Source: Epiperipatus broadwayi
Lineage: Eukaryota > Onychophora > Udeonychophora > Euonychophora > Peripatidae
NCBI GenBank assembly: GCA_028023455.1
Contig: JAQFVV010000020.1
Coordinates: 5,937,092-6,001,091, forward strand
Length of the DNA stretch: 64,000 nt
Direction: 5' to 3'
The notes beneath the pieces are model-generated. The model saw nothing but the letters and a program-made list of their open reading frames with translations. It did no database searches and was not told where the DNA came from. Numbering within the stretch: position 1 is the first letter of the stretch; every line of letters starts with the position of its first letter. This document shows, in pieces, positions 24,340 to 35,440 of the stretch. The translations under genes were made by a program, and so were the position numbers.

Positions 24340-24836
24340 AAATTTCATTTTTATAAAGCGCTGAAAACTGAAATTATTCAAACAGGAAGTCAATCTCCGG
24401 TAATGCGCTATTTCTTAAATATAAATTTTCACGCACCCGACCGCTAGTAAGAGTTTAAAAAACGTAAGTGAATCACTTAAGTTTAGAGCGTACATTCTAT
24501 ATACACCAAGTCTTACAGACCATGCTTAAATCAGGACTTGAATCTATTGTGTCTGATGTTATAATCAAATATTCAATTGTACAATATTTAAACCATCGCA
24601 GGAGAAAGTGTCTCATTTTTAATCACCTACGATTAGACAAGCATGACTCAGGCCCTGATTTAAGCATGGTCTGTAAGAGCTAGTGTATATAGAATGTATG
24701 CTCTAAACTTAAGTGATTCACTTACGTTTTTTAAACTCTTACTAGCGGTCGAGTGCCTGGAAATTTATATTTAAGAAATAGCGCATTATCGGAGATTGAC
24801 TTCCGTTTGAATAATTTTAAATTTCATTTTTATAAA
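24340..24836. mobile_element. Foldback element flanked by an 18-bp direct repeat
   Basis: The arms at about 24371-24540 and 24650-24815 are inverted copies. Landmarks are GAAGTCAATCTCCGGTAATG, ACGTAAGTGAATCACTTAAG and CATGCTTAAATCAGG. The element is bounded on both sides by AAATTTCATTTTTATAAA (24340-24357 and 24819-24836). The outer part of each arm resembles the internal inverted repeat of the pogo-like MITE at 3.3 kb. The 71-codon open frame in the loop is within repeat sequence and unlikely to be a gene. Confidence 0.7.
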
Positions 24837-25440
24837 TAAATATCTACTTTACTGATTCCAAACGTATTTTATTATCATTTAATTTTTGTTGCTTGTTTAA
24901 AATAAAATATGTAATTATCTAATGTGCAACTAATCATTTTCACATTGAACAAAATTATTATTCACCTCAAGAACAAATTGTCAGTGTCACGTTACTTTAT
25001 CACTACAAATTTCTAATGGAAAGCCATGGTTTATTATTATGAATAAATGCTAGGTTTTGTATGCATAGAAGAGATTTTATTTTCTTACTTAGCAGGCTTT
25101 AAGAATCCTGTAAATGAAAACTTTGAAACGAGAATTTCATTCATCTTTATTTCAATCTTTTAGTTTCAGATAAGCAATTTTTTAAAAGTATTTATTTATT
25201 TCCAAATAAATAAGCAATAATGAACGTTGCTTATCACGTTATGCATCATTTTTTTCTTTGATCTGGAAAAAAGGTTCGAAAGGAAATTAAACTCAACAAT
25301 TCACTGTAGATTTTCCTCTCATAATATATATAGATATTGTCAAAAAGTTATTTATTTTTTTGCAAATATTTATACTTTCATTTTTTTTCTTTTTATACTT
25401 CTAAAAGTCAGTTATGTGGTCTTTCTCTTTTACTACACAT
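24837..25440. other. AT-rich DNA, no gene seen
   Basis: The 118-codon Phe/Tyr/Ile-rich open frame from 25227 runs into the palindrome at 25441 and shows no domain. No other feature. Confidence 0.4.
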
Positions 25441-25640
25441 ATGTAATATATAGGGTATATGAACACAGATTTTCACACGACCCACCACTCTCCACTCTAT
25501 CTCATAACACTGATACACTTGAACACATATATGTCGAAAAGATAAATATATATGTGTTCAAGTATATCAGTGTTATGAGATAGAGTGAAGAGTAGTGGGT
25601 CATGTAAAAGTCTGTCTTCATATACCCTATATATTACATA
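25441..25640. repeat. Palindrome made from family B 3' ends
   Basis: Left arm TGTAATATATAGGGTATATG...ACACGACCCACCACTC and the inverted right arm ending CCCTATATATTACATA meet at CGAAAAGATAAATAT. The arms correspond to the tRNA-like end of family B (GTGGGTCGTGTGAAAGTCTG type). The hammerhead part is absent. Confidence 0.7.
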
Positions 25641-26080
25641 TATTGATACAGGTATATAACAAGCCTGTATTTCAGTTATTATATATATAAAAAAACAAAA
25701 CAATTCATTCATTACTCAGAAGTTGGATAAATCTGCTAAACAATTTCTTTTTCATTCGACTATTTTCCTTTGGAAGAAGGGAGTGAGTTAATTGAAAGAA
25801 ACTTTTCCCTCAATGAACTATATTAAGTCTGATTTACTATTGATGATGATAATAAATCAGATACAATTAACTTACAAGTTCTCATAATTTTAGTCAGCAC
25901 TTATACTGCTAATTTTTTCGTAAATACACAAATTATCATAAATCACTCTTCATTAACTTAGAAATTATTCTTTCTCATTAAGCTTAAAAATATAGATTTT
26001 GAATTTTATCAAAAATCAAATCTAACTTCTACACTTTATTGAGGTAAGAGTTGCATAATTAAAATAAAGGAGATTTTATG
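25641..26080. other. AT-rich DNA, no gene seen
   Basis: No coding, RNA or repeat signal recognised. Confidence 0.4.
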
Positions 26081-26965
26081 TGTCTGTAGTGTTTTGTAAA
26101 ATGGCAGACATGTTTGTGCACTCCAGAAAAAACTAGAATTTATTCCTAAGGCTGTTTTTAGATTGCGCTCTGATAGCTGAGGAATTTAATTAGTGCATTG
26201 ATGTAATGGCGATCGACAATTCCTAGAAATATTTGCTAATTACAAATGTTTCTAGATAAGATACGTTATCTTATTGGTCTGATAGTTGCAGTTGTCAGAG
26301 AGCGGTAAGAAGACTGGGTAACATCAAGCAGTGTAATATAGAGAGCAGTCGCGCAATAGCGAGTAACAGACAGTATGGAGTGCATCTATAGTAGAGGTAC
26401 TGTTCAATTCCAGTAGAAGATAGCTGACGGCAGTCGCAGTGCTTACTACGAAGAGTTCGTGTACAGCTACACTGGACTGGTGCTAAAGTAGGCCCATTGT
26501 GAATCGTTTTGTAGCAGCCAGCCTGAAAGAACATCGTGGGAATTGAACTTTAGCGAACTGTAGAAATAGATCGTTGCAGACCATTCGTTTGGAGAGCATC
26601 CACTTGCAGACCATTCATTGGAGAGCAGTCAGTGCAGACCATTCGTTGGAGAGCATCCGTGGCAGAGCATTCAGTGCAGACCATTCGTTTGGAGAGCATC
26701 CATTGCAGAGAATACAGAGAATATTCAGAGCATTCGTTGCAGACCATTCATTGGAGAGCATACACAGTTGAACAGTAGCGAACGTTATTTGCTGACTGCA
26801 CAGTATGACTTGCAGTTATAACATTGGCACAGTCGTAAGTGCGGATATAACAGTGTCTACAAATTATTCTTTTGTAAATAATGAGGGGCAAATATGTTAA
26901 ATATTTTTCCCACTACTGTATTTACAATGATGAGTTTGAATTTGAGTAGCAATAATGGAAGCATT
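26081..26965. repeat. GC-richer repeat island with an about 30-bp minisatellite
   Basis: The stretch is clearly less AT-rich than its surroundings. Its core (26574-26765) repeats units built from TTGCAGACCATTCGTTGGAG and AGCATCC, about six imperfect copies. Flanks contain AGAGAGCGGTAAGAAGACTG and GAACAGTAGCGAACGTTATT. Short open frames on both strands are repeat-encoded. It could be a solo LTR or the leader of an unidentified element (an outer TGTCTGTAG...GTGTCTACA pair at 26081 and 26861 is compatible), but I see no target duplication. Confidence 0.5.
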
Positions 26966-26969
26966 ATTA

Positions 26970-27055
26970 GCCGAGAGGTCATCGCAGCTGCCATGCAAGC
27001 AGTAGTTGGTTGCAGACGGTTGTGGGTTCGCCACTATGCTATGACATATGAAAGA
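26970..27055 (+). repeat. Family C tRNA-like repeat
   Basis: GGTTGCAGACGGTTGTGGGT TCGCC...ATGCTATGACATATG matches the repeat at the window start. It pairs with the inverted copy at 27275-27385, including the A-rich GAGAAAAAAACAAC tail, about 220 bp apart. Confidence 0.6.
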
Positions 27056-27274
27056 GAAAAAAACAACTAAACATTTTAAAAATATATTTCATTTTCAATT
27101 TATTTTTAAATTTTAAGGTTATTTTCAAGTAACAGATGATTAGAGATTTAATTTAATATTAATAATTATGCGTGCATGTTTTTAAAAGGAAGTTAACAGT
27201 TTGTGTATATGGTAATGTATTTATTTAGTGTGAAAAAAATATTTGTATATTTAGTTTTTAAAATTAATTCAAAG

Positions 27275-27385
27275 TTGTTGTTTTTTTTCTCATGTGTCAT
27301 AGCATCAGCCGGGTAGCGAACCCGTTTACTCGGGACAAATGCTTGTAAAGCGGCTGTCGCTGACCTTTCGACCACCAATGCTTGA
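27275..27385 (-). repeat. Family C tRNA-like repeat, fuller copy
   Basis: The minus strand reads GGTCGAAAGGTCAGCGACAG, then CGGGTTCGCTACCCGG, a well-paired T-arm-like stem with an intact B box, then CTGATGCTATGACAC and an A-rich tail. No acceptor stem or CCA context, so SINE-like rather than a tRNA gene. Confidence 0.6.
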
Positions 27386-27534
27386 CATAATTGTATCAGT
27401 TATATAATATCTAAACTATATATTTATCATTTGAAAAAACGTTACTTGTAATTTAATAGTTGTAAAATTTTAACATAAATTTTGCAGTTGATTTCTAATC
27501 CTGAAATTATTAATCACAATTTAATACATTGTAC

Positions 27535-27780
27535 AGGCTTAAACCTGTATTAATATATGTAATATATGCGGGATTCGAACTCAGACTTTCACACGACCCA
27601 CTACTTTAGACCAACTGATGATTGCTGGTTTAGCATGAAATACGAATATTGGTGATTATTTATCTTTTCAACATGTGTGTGATCAAGTGAGTCAGCAGTA
27701 TGAGATGGCACTGAGAGTAGTGGGTCGTGTGAAAGTCTGAGTTGTTCGAATCCCGCATATAACCACATTTACTAGAGCAC
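27535..27780 (+). mobile_element. Family B hammerhead element with inverted 3'-end piece
   Basis: About 60 bp of the B tRNA-like end lies inverted at 27560-27605 (GGATTCGAACTCAGACTTTC). It is followed directly by a plus-strand unit from the hammerhead to the same end (GTGGGTCGTGTGAAAGTCTG, with 3 extra bases before TTCGAATCCCGC). This makes a hairpin with a ribozyme in the loop. Confidence 0.75.
27608..27656 (+). ncRNA. Hammerhead ribozyme, type I (family B)
   Basis: CTGATGA (27615-27621), stem II TGCT/AGCA with an outer T:T mismatch, GAAA (27637-27640), a short stem III, and a predicted cut after A27648. TTGGT (27649-27653) pairs with ACCAA before the core. Core residues are intact. The missing 10.1-11.1 pair may weaken it. 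Confidence 0.75.
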
Positions 27781-29159
27781 TAACGAATTCAAAAATGGCT
27801 ATATATGGTATAATTTTATTGTATCTGCAACGATTTAAAGCATTATATAAATAATAATAGGTTTCATGAACTGTATAATGAACTGCTAATATGTTATGTG
27901 TTTTATCTTCTTAACAAGAAGTAGAATTTGAAAGCTAAAATGATATATGTATATACAGAGAGGGGAGAGTTTGCGTTATTATTTTTAAATTACGCCGTGC
28001 TTACTTATTTATCATTGCTACTAATTTATAAGAATAAGTAGATTTTTATAAAATAAAAAAAAAATTCTATATTTTTATTTTAATTACAAACCACTAATAT
28101 GTTTCTCAAAATAATAAAGTCTTGCAAATGATAACATAAGTTTATTCGCATTCTTTCTTTTAAAAAAATATTTTGTTGTCGTTTTGCCTTAAATATCACT
28201 AAGGATAAATCAAAGAGTTAAAGATCTCTGAATCAAAGCTCAACCCTATTACTCCCCATTGCATAGCATCATATAATCTCCCGAGTGATCGGCCATTTAA
28301 TTATTTTTTGACTGAACACATCTAATTTATTTTAAATTGCAAACTATTATCTCTAATGGATTACAAATTTCAAGTTAAAAAAATATATAAAAAAAGTTAA
28401 ATGGTTTCAATTTTTTTTTATTAATTAGAGTTTTTCATTCCCAATAATAATAAATCTGATGTAATCTGTTTTTAATACATTTATGTTCTTTCTTAATATT
28501 TATTATGGTTGTAGTCAATTCTATTTATTTCAGGAATCGTTTTCAATCATTTTTAACCGACATTTTTGTTAATTTTTTTTAAATATGGCCGACTTGAACA
28601 CAAGCAATTTTTTTAAGACAAATTTAACATTCATCACTATACATAAAAATATAATTCGCCTCTTTCTTGCCACAATAATAGTAGTAATAATAAAATAAAT
28701 TAAGTAAATTATATTCAAGAAGAATCAATCTCTGCTTCGTTTTGTCCAATAGTTTTTGAAAAATCATGAACACACAAGTATGAATAATTTCATAGGTAAA
28801 AATTTAATGTAGACTACACATGTAAATGAAAATATAAAAGACATATGTCATATATACAAGATGATAGCAATATAACATAACAACACAATAATTACAGGCT
28901 CTGATTTTAACTGACAAAGATGTTACATCATAGATTAACTGATATTTGAATGTAAGTATTACTTTGGATTAGAAATACAAGAGATAAAAATGCAAATTTT
29001 TATTAGGCACACATGTTAACATCAGTTTTATGGAACAAAATCAATCTGTATGAATGATCAAGATAAATTTACTTTGTGTACACTATATGCTAGACATGAA
29101 TAGTTCAATATTTAGCATGAACAATTTAGATTAAATTTATAAAATGAAATTAAGATGTA
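27781..29159. other. AT-rich DNA, no gene seen
   Basis: No recognisable coding, RNA or repeat element in about 1.4 kb. Confidence 0.4.
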
Positions 29160-29232
29160 ATTTGAGGGGATTTGAACACAGACTTTCAAGATCCCTTCAG
29201 CTATTCACTCCATCTTATATAATTGATACATA

Positions 29233-29431
29233 AACAAAGCAAAACTCTCCATACAGTAGTCCCACCCTGTGCCAACCAGAGTAATCAATGAATGCCAGAA
29301 GGCTTGTGCATAAAATCCCTATCTAATGCCTACTCATCCAATATCTCCAGACTAATTTCTGGCTTGTGACCATCGTCAGTTAGGATAAACAATTATGTGC
29401 TAGTATAAGAGATAGTGATCATGTGATGTTT
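29233..29431 (-). mobile_element. Family A hammerhead element, complete, with 15-bp target duplication
   Basis: The perfect direct repeat TATAATTGATACATA flanks the insert at 29218-29232 and 29432-29446. The 199-bp insert runs from AACAAAGCAAAACTCTCC to GATCATGTGATGTTT and defines the ends of family A. There is no poly(A) tail and no coding capacity. Long, staggered target duplications point to retrotransposition by a LINE- or PLE-type enzyme. Confidence 0.85.
29340..29388 (-). ncRNA. Hammerhead ribozyme, type I (family A)
   Basis: On the minus strand: CTGACGA (29373-29379), stem II TGG/CCA with loop, GAAA (29356-29359) and near-palindromic ATTAGT. The cut is predicted in GTC followed by TGGAG. 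All catalytic core residues are present. Stem I is weakened because the upstream CCTAA no longer fully matches. Confidence 0.75.
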
Positions 29432-29920
29432 TATAATTGATACATACAATCACCTACATATGAAAAAGATAAATGGTTTCCAATGAATGCATTTTTACTG
29501 AACCAGCACTCATCAGTTGGGACAAATTGTCATCTGCCAAACATATATTTAATTAGTCCTCAGTTTATATTAAGATAACAAATCTTCAAACTTTAATGGA
29601 CAGGTTTCAATCTTTTCCACTCTTCAGCCATTCATCATATTGAAATTCTGATGATGAAATGCTTTTAAGCATATAATTTCATTATTTTTTTTATTTTTTT
29701 TTTCTGATATAAATGAGGCAAAGATCAAATGTCTTATACCTGCTACACTTTCTTAGATTAAATACTTAATAAGATGGATTATAAGTCATAACCAATTACA
29801 TATTTAATAGTTCCTATTATACATAAGGAGTGAACTTCAAATAATTAGATTAAAACAGTCCTCCAGTCCCTTATCTTTGGAGAAGCATCTACTGGAATAA
29901 TATTCATTAAACAATTCAAA

Positions 29921-29980
29921 ACAAAGCAAAACTCTCCATATAGTAGTGCCATCTTGTGCTAACAAGAGATATTTATCATG
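29921..29980 (-). repeat. Family A fragment
   Basis: AAAGCAAAACTCTCCATATA to CTAACAAGAG then ATCATGTGATGTTTA: both ends of family A joined with the middle, including the ribozyme, deleted. Confidence 0.65.
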
Positions 29981-30339
29981 TGATGTTTAGTAATAGTATT
30001 CCTTGAAAAGTTTTGATATTTAGATTCCTAGTAAAATTTTTAGTCTAAGAAAGTCATAAAAAATATTGAAAATCAAATAATAAATTATATTTGAGCTTAA
30101 TTTATTTTTAAGATGGCAAAAAATATCAAAAGTGTGTATGTAGACCCCTAGTTAAATTTTTTTTAAAATATTAAAATTAAACATTAAAAAAAAGTATAAT
30201 TTTGTTGGAGACTTAAATGATTTATTATTATTATTAATGCATTATATGGCAAAAAACAACAAAATGTTTATTGTTCAAGAGGTTGTAAAAAGTCGGAAAT
30301 TACAAGGCTGAAGATATGATTTCATAGATCTTGAGATCC

Positions 30340-30480
30340 AGAATCCATTTCTGTACTAGGGTAAAATGTAATTAATCATTTTATTGCTTGGGATTAATAA
30401 GAAGTTTAACATTGGAAGTGACAGCTGTGATCATGGACCTAGATCTCTGAAATCGATCATTCTTTTACTGCACTAAATCC
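30340..30480 (-). repeat. Family F tRNA-derived SINE-like copy
   Basis: The minus strand has GTGCAGTAAAAGAATGATCG in the A-box region, TAGGTCCATGATCACAGC near the B box, and the diagnostic tail CTTCTTATTAATCCCAAGC then AATAAA shared with 23.03 kb. Confidence 0.45.
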
Positions 30481-32987
30481 AGAGTATTAACAAAAAGCTC
30501 AGTGAGAAGAAATTCAAGAATTTGATGAAACATTCTTCACAAAGTTATCAATAAAAAATAAAAATAAATAAATTATGAGGCAAAAAAGGAAGTCACAATT
30601 ATTTAATGATAAATCTCAAAAAATGAACACGTCATAGTAGTTGGGATATATACTTCCTCGGATCACCACAACCTAAGCATTATATATGGACTGATTAAAT
30701 CTTGAAGTATTATTATATCACCAAATAGGTTTAGAATTTTTGGATAGATTTTCAATAGACAACATAATTATATATTGATTGTGGTTTGTAAATGAGTATG
30801 TAACTGTTCTTAATTTTAGAATAAAGATTTAAATTAATCTGTGTTGATTGATAAGTATATTGCACTGATTTTAAAATTAAAAGCTATAGATGCATGTGAC
30901 ATGACCTCACTACAAGTGGGAAGGAAAGGTCTTAATCCTACAGGCTCTGAATGGATGGTAATTTTTGTATTATAAATATAAAATAAATAATGATTAAAAA
31001 CTCTAATGTTTTATTTTACACAAGGAATAAAGAAAAAAGGAAAGACCACACAACATATAAAGAAATGACATTAAGGCTAGTTTTCAATTTCTTGGTCTTT
31101 TTGGAAGAAATGGACAAACCTAAAAAAAATTAGTGAATAAAAGCATTATATATCTATGAATTCTAAGCTCATCATTTCTAAAAATGAGGATAATATTTTT
31201 TTTTAATTTCATTTTTTTTCTTTGTTTATTTATTTTTGTTGAATATTTGGACATGATGCATGAATCAAAATTAAAGATGAATCATGGGATCAGCTGGCCT
31301 AAGAAAATACAGCCTTTACAACCAAGTTTAGCAGTATGCATTTTTCTTTTCACCATTTTTAAGCTATTTACTTCAAAAACAGCAATATGTAATCTGAAAT
31401 CATGTAGTTATGAGATATTTTGTTGGTTTATAATTAACTTTAATTTTTAAAATCAGCATACTAACCTTCATCTGATCAATATTAATAATCTTAGGATTTT
31501 TTCTTTCTGGCTATTAAAAAATAAATAACTGGTTTGTTATTCAGCAGTTCATAGAAGATTTGCTCACTGGAAACTGAACTGCAATCCATGGGTATTGAGC
31601 ATCAGGGTCTGCAAACTATAAATGGACCAAACCATTCAAGGTTCTCTTACTGATAATAACTATATATACTTCCAAATAATGTTAAATGATTACATCGATT
31701 AACTTTGTTTCTCTACCACACTAACTAAATCTTCCAAGAATATTCAAGAAATGCATATTATCTTTTTTTACATTAATATCTACAAAACAAAAACAAAAAT
31801 TATACTGTGTTTTAAAAAAAGTTCTGGTAATATCAGTTTTATAAAATAGAGTATAATGATTTAGTTGCTCAAAGATAACTCTGAAAATTCTAGAGCTAAA
31901 ACATCATATGACCAACTAAGCAACTAATCATTCAATTTTTACTTCAAAAGATACAGAATTAAAAAGAAAGATAAATTATGGCCTGAATCCATACAGAAGT
32001 GTGTTAGTCCACTCACAAGTAATAAAACCAACCACACATTGCAATCAAACTTGTTTACTATTTTACACATCAATATTCAACTAATCAATCAAGATTAACA
32101 TAATCCATTTATTGTCAAACTAATATTATCTAAATATCAAATTACTAGATGGCTATACAAGTTATTTACTTACGTGAAAAATCTTGCTTATAATCTGAAA
32201 AAACTTTCAAGTTTCATTCAAATGAATTCAAACTTTAAATCATGTCATTAATATAAATATGAGAAACAATTAAGAGATTACATACATGTAAAGTACAACT
32301 TAACTATTAGCCTTAAGTACAACTCGTATTATATAATTCTAAACAATTCATAGTAATATTTTTAATATACATCTATGCAGTGCATATATAATTTTAATAT
32401 CATACCTATGCTTAATAATAAAGATTAATACTAAAAATCTCTCGTAGACGTTTACTTTGTATAAACTTTAAATCTCCTATCATTGATTCAAATGAAAAAA
32501 GTGTTTACGTGCTCATTTAAGATAACTAAAGATAAAAACAAAAAGTTAGGATTGGGACAGTTTTTGTTTAGATTCTAAAAAAGTATCGCAGATTATTTTT
32601 GAAAAATAAAAGTGAACTTATTAACTATTATTTGACAATATCATCTGTTTTTTTTTTTACTATGGACATAAATCAATGATAAAACTTTTCTGCATCAATG
32701 TAAATGTGAATTTATGTTAATTTAGTGCATTCCCTAATGTTTCAACATATGATATGGGCTTTACCAAGAATAATTTATATAGACTTTATGTTTCTAAGTA
32801 AGATCAAAAGGATAACGTCAATTTGAAATTTATTAGCAATAAATCCATAAAAATATTTTAAAAAAGTTATAGATTATTTTAAGGACAATATATATATATA
32901 TTAATTTATTATTTATAATTTGAATTCCAAAAAAGTTAGTTACCAAAACAATATTAAATAATATGCAATTAATTGTAATATAAGTGT
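30481..32987. other. AT-rich DNA, no gene seen
   Basis: The 88-codon open frame at 31184-31450 is Phe/Ile-rich without motif. Nothing else supported in 2.5 kb. Confidence 0.4.
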
Positions 32988-33772
32988 TTAGATTTTGCAG
33001 ATGATGTAGTTGTTTTTGCAAATAATGCTTCAGAGCTGCAGGAAATGTTGCAGGAGTTAGCAGATGAAAGTAGAAAAATAGGACTAAAGATAAATGTTAA
33101 AAAGACTAAAATAATATTTAATCGATTTGCTCAAAATATGAAAATAAAGATTGATTATGAAGAATTAGAAGAAGTTAACAGTTACAAATACCTTGGTCAG
33201 ATTATTAATACAGATGGAAACATAATGGAGGAAATTAATCATAGAATTAAACTTGGCTGGAGTGCTTTTGGTAGAAATAACTTGATACTAAAAGGAAATA
33301 TGCCTATGTGTTTGAAAAGGATGGTTTTTAAAAAATGTGTTTTACCAGTTCTTACTTATGGATCTGAGACTTGGACACTTAATAGAAGAGCAATAGAGAC
33401 TTCAGACCACTCAAAGAAGTATGGAAAGATGTATGTTGGGAGTAACAAGAAGAGATCGAAAACGCAATGTATGGGTAAGACAACAAACAGGTGTTACTGA
33501 CCTTATTGAAAAAATTAAAAGATTGAAATGGAGTTGGGCTGGACATATTGCTAGAAGAGATGATAATAGATGGACAATTGAAATTTTAAACTGGATTCCA
33601 AGAGATTGTAAAAGACCCAGAAAGAGGCCACATGTGAGATGGATGGATGAAATAAGAAAATGTGCAGGGGTGTTGTGGAGAAGAGAAGCTAAAGATCGGA
33701 GAAGATGGATTAAACTTGGAGAGACCTTCATCCTGCAGTGGATTGATAATGGTTGATGATGATGATGATGTA
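32988..33772 (+). pseudogene. RTE-like LINE reverse transcriptase, 3' half
   Basis: The copy begins in the RT palm with DFADDVVVF (32991 on), containing the catalytic [FY]ADD motif. Next come ELADESRKIGLKINVKKTK, SYKYLGQIINTDG and LPVLTYGSETWTL. A single-base frameshift near 33398 moves the frame. The 33421-33756 part then reads MERCMLGVTRRDRKRN, LKWSWAGHIARR and RPHVRWMDEIRK, ending at ILQWIDNG-stop. It finishes in a GAT microsatellite tail (33757-33771), the short tandem 3' end usual for RTE-type LINEs. It is 5'-truncated, and apart from the one frameshift it is well preserved, so fairly young. Confidence 0.9.
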
Positions 33773-34047
33773 TATTTAATAATATTAATATGTTTTCCCA
33801 ATTTATGTATATAGATCTGGAAAAAAATATTACGGTTAGATTTTAATAATTGGTGCAATAATATTGCCTAATTCCAGGAATAAAAACAGAAGACAAAATA
33901 TTTAGGAAAACAAAATGTAAGAAAACATAAGATCGAGGTATCACTGTATTTATGCAATTAGCATCATTTATTTATTTTTCTACCCCATTTTTCAAGACTA
34001 CTTTTTATTTTTTTCATTATTTTATTTTAATTTTTCAATATCTTTTT

Positions 34048-34092
34048 TTTTAAAGTGTCATAGCATCGGCCGGGACGCGAACCCTCATTATA
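34048..34092 (-). repeat. Family C tRNA-like repeat fragment
   Basis: GTGTCATAGCATCGGCCGGG then ACGCGAACCC is the inverted T-arm region of family C. The rest is missing. Confidence 0.5.
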
Positions 34093-35024
34093 AATCTCTC
34101 ATAATTTCTCACTTCTCAAGCATTAATAAAATATATAAAACTGATCTTAACTGTCAGTTTTACTTCATCAATGATGTAACAATAAACAAAAATTAGTCCA
34201 TGATAATTAAATTAATTTTGTTCCCTGAAGTTGAAATAACTTAGGATAGCTTACATATAAATGACAACCTGCATTTCGAAATTGCAAATTTTATCTAAGT
34301 AAATAATTATTCCATTTTACAACTTGCAGTTCAATATAAGATAAAAGAAAATGAAATTGTTGTTTAAGTGATATTTAAATTATACAGTTAATTTATTTTA
34401 CGTTTTTTTTTTTCTTTTTTAGAAAATCTAGGTATTTTAAGATTATAAATGTTAATTATTGATTATTTTTTTTAAAAGTAGGTAAATTAGTTTCATAGGT
34501 GCTGCTAAGGAGATAAAAAATAAAAGTAAAAAAAAAATCATTATTTTCTACAGTTTGTAAAAGCGATTATTTAACAATTTCAATTTGTTAATTATTTTGA
34601 AATCAAATAATGCTACAGCTTTCTACAGATTCTATAAGATACTTTTTAGAAAAAGAAAAAATATATTTAGCAATGTCACCTTGAAAATAATAAACAGTTT
34701 TTTTTATATGTCTTAACCATATAGAATAAATGATTTTAAATTTATTCATATTCCATTATTAAACACTTTTCTGATGTGAACAAAGATATATAAAAAGGCG
34801 AATAATTTTTAAGATATATCATTCGCTGACGGTTGAGGCAAGTCACAACCTTTGTATATAAAATTACTACACTTGAATTTACGACTCTCTCCCACAGCAT
34901 CCTCTTTAATCATTTATTAGTTTATTATTAATTGTTATTTTGATTTTGAATTAAAGTTTAAAGAGTATGTCTGGGCTGATAAGCTCTGGACAATAAATTA
35001 TTACCAATAATTTTTAAAAATGGA
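34093..35024. other. AT-rich DNA, no gene seen
   Basis: Poly(T) near 34400. No coding signal or repeat match. Confidence 0.4.
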
Positions 35025-35440
35025 AGTGTAGGAAATAGGACATTTAGGAAAAATAACTTGATAATAAAAAATATGCCTATCTGTTTGAAAAAGAAGTTTT
35101 CAGCAGATGAGTTTTACCAGTTCTTATTTATGGATCTAGATTAAATTAAAAAGCAATACAGAGACTTCAGACTATTTATTGAATTATGGAGAAATGTTTA
35201 TGAAAAAAGAATGTAAAATTGTTGACTGAGAGACTAAACAAATATCATTGACACCATGGACCTGGATTAGATTGGGCATATTATGAAAATAGATAATAAC
35301 AAGTGGTTAATTAATATCTTAAAATAGAACCAAACATTGTCGATGTAATCTTGAGAAGGGAGATTATGGATTAGAGAAACTGTATTAAACATGGAGAAAT
35401 CTTGATTCTGCAGTGGGTTAATAATAATTGAAAATAATGA
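35025..35440 (+). pseudogene. Second, more decayed copy of the same LINE 3' end
   Basis: It aligns with 33255-33770: AAATAACTTGATAATAAAA, AATATGCCTATCTGTTTG, TTTATGGATCTAGA, CAATACAGAGACTTCAGAC, TATTAAACATGGAGAAATC and CTGCAGTGGGTTAATAATAA. It ends in degraded AATGATAATG repeats. Internal deletions and many stops. It lies 1.25 kb downstream of, and in the same orientation as, the better copy. Confidence 0.8.

Larger units (their letters stand above)
29160..29690 (-). mobile_element. Family B hammerhead element interrupted by a family A insertion
   Basis: The minus-strand B unit starts (3' end) at GGGGATTTGAACACAGACTTTC, is interrupted at 29233-29431, and resumes at CAATCACCTACATATG. Its hammerhead (CTGATGA complement at 29510-29516) has lost G12 and has a broken stem II, although CCAA/TTGG of stem I remains. 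The rest runs to about 29660 (GATGATGAAATGCTT). Confidence 0.75.

Noticed and set aside
26574-26765. Regularly repeated units suggestive of a CRISPR array
   Set aside because: Units are contiguous and imperfect without unique spacers; eukaryotic minisatellite.
27290-27380. tRNA gene on the minus strand
   Set aside because: Good T-arm and B box but no acceptor stem or proper anticodon arm; matches other family C repeats.
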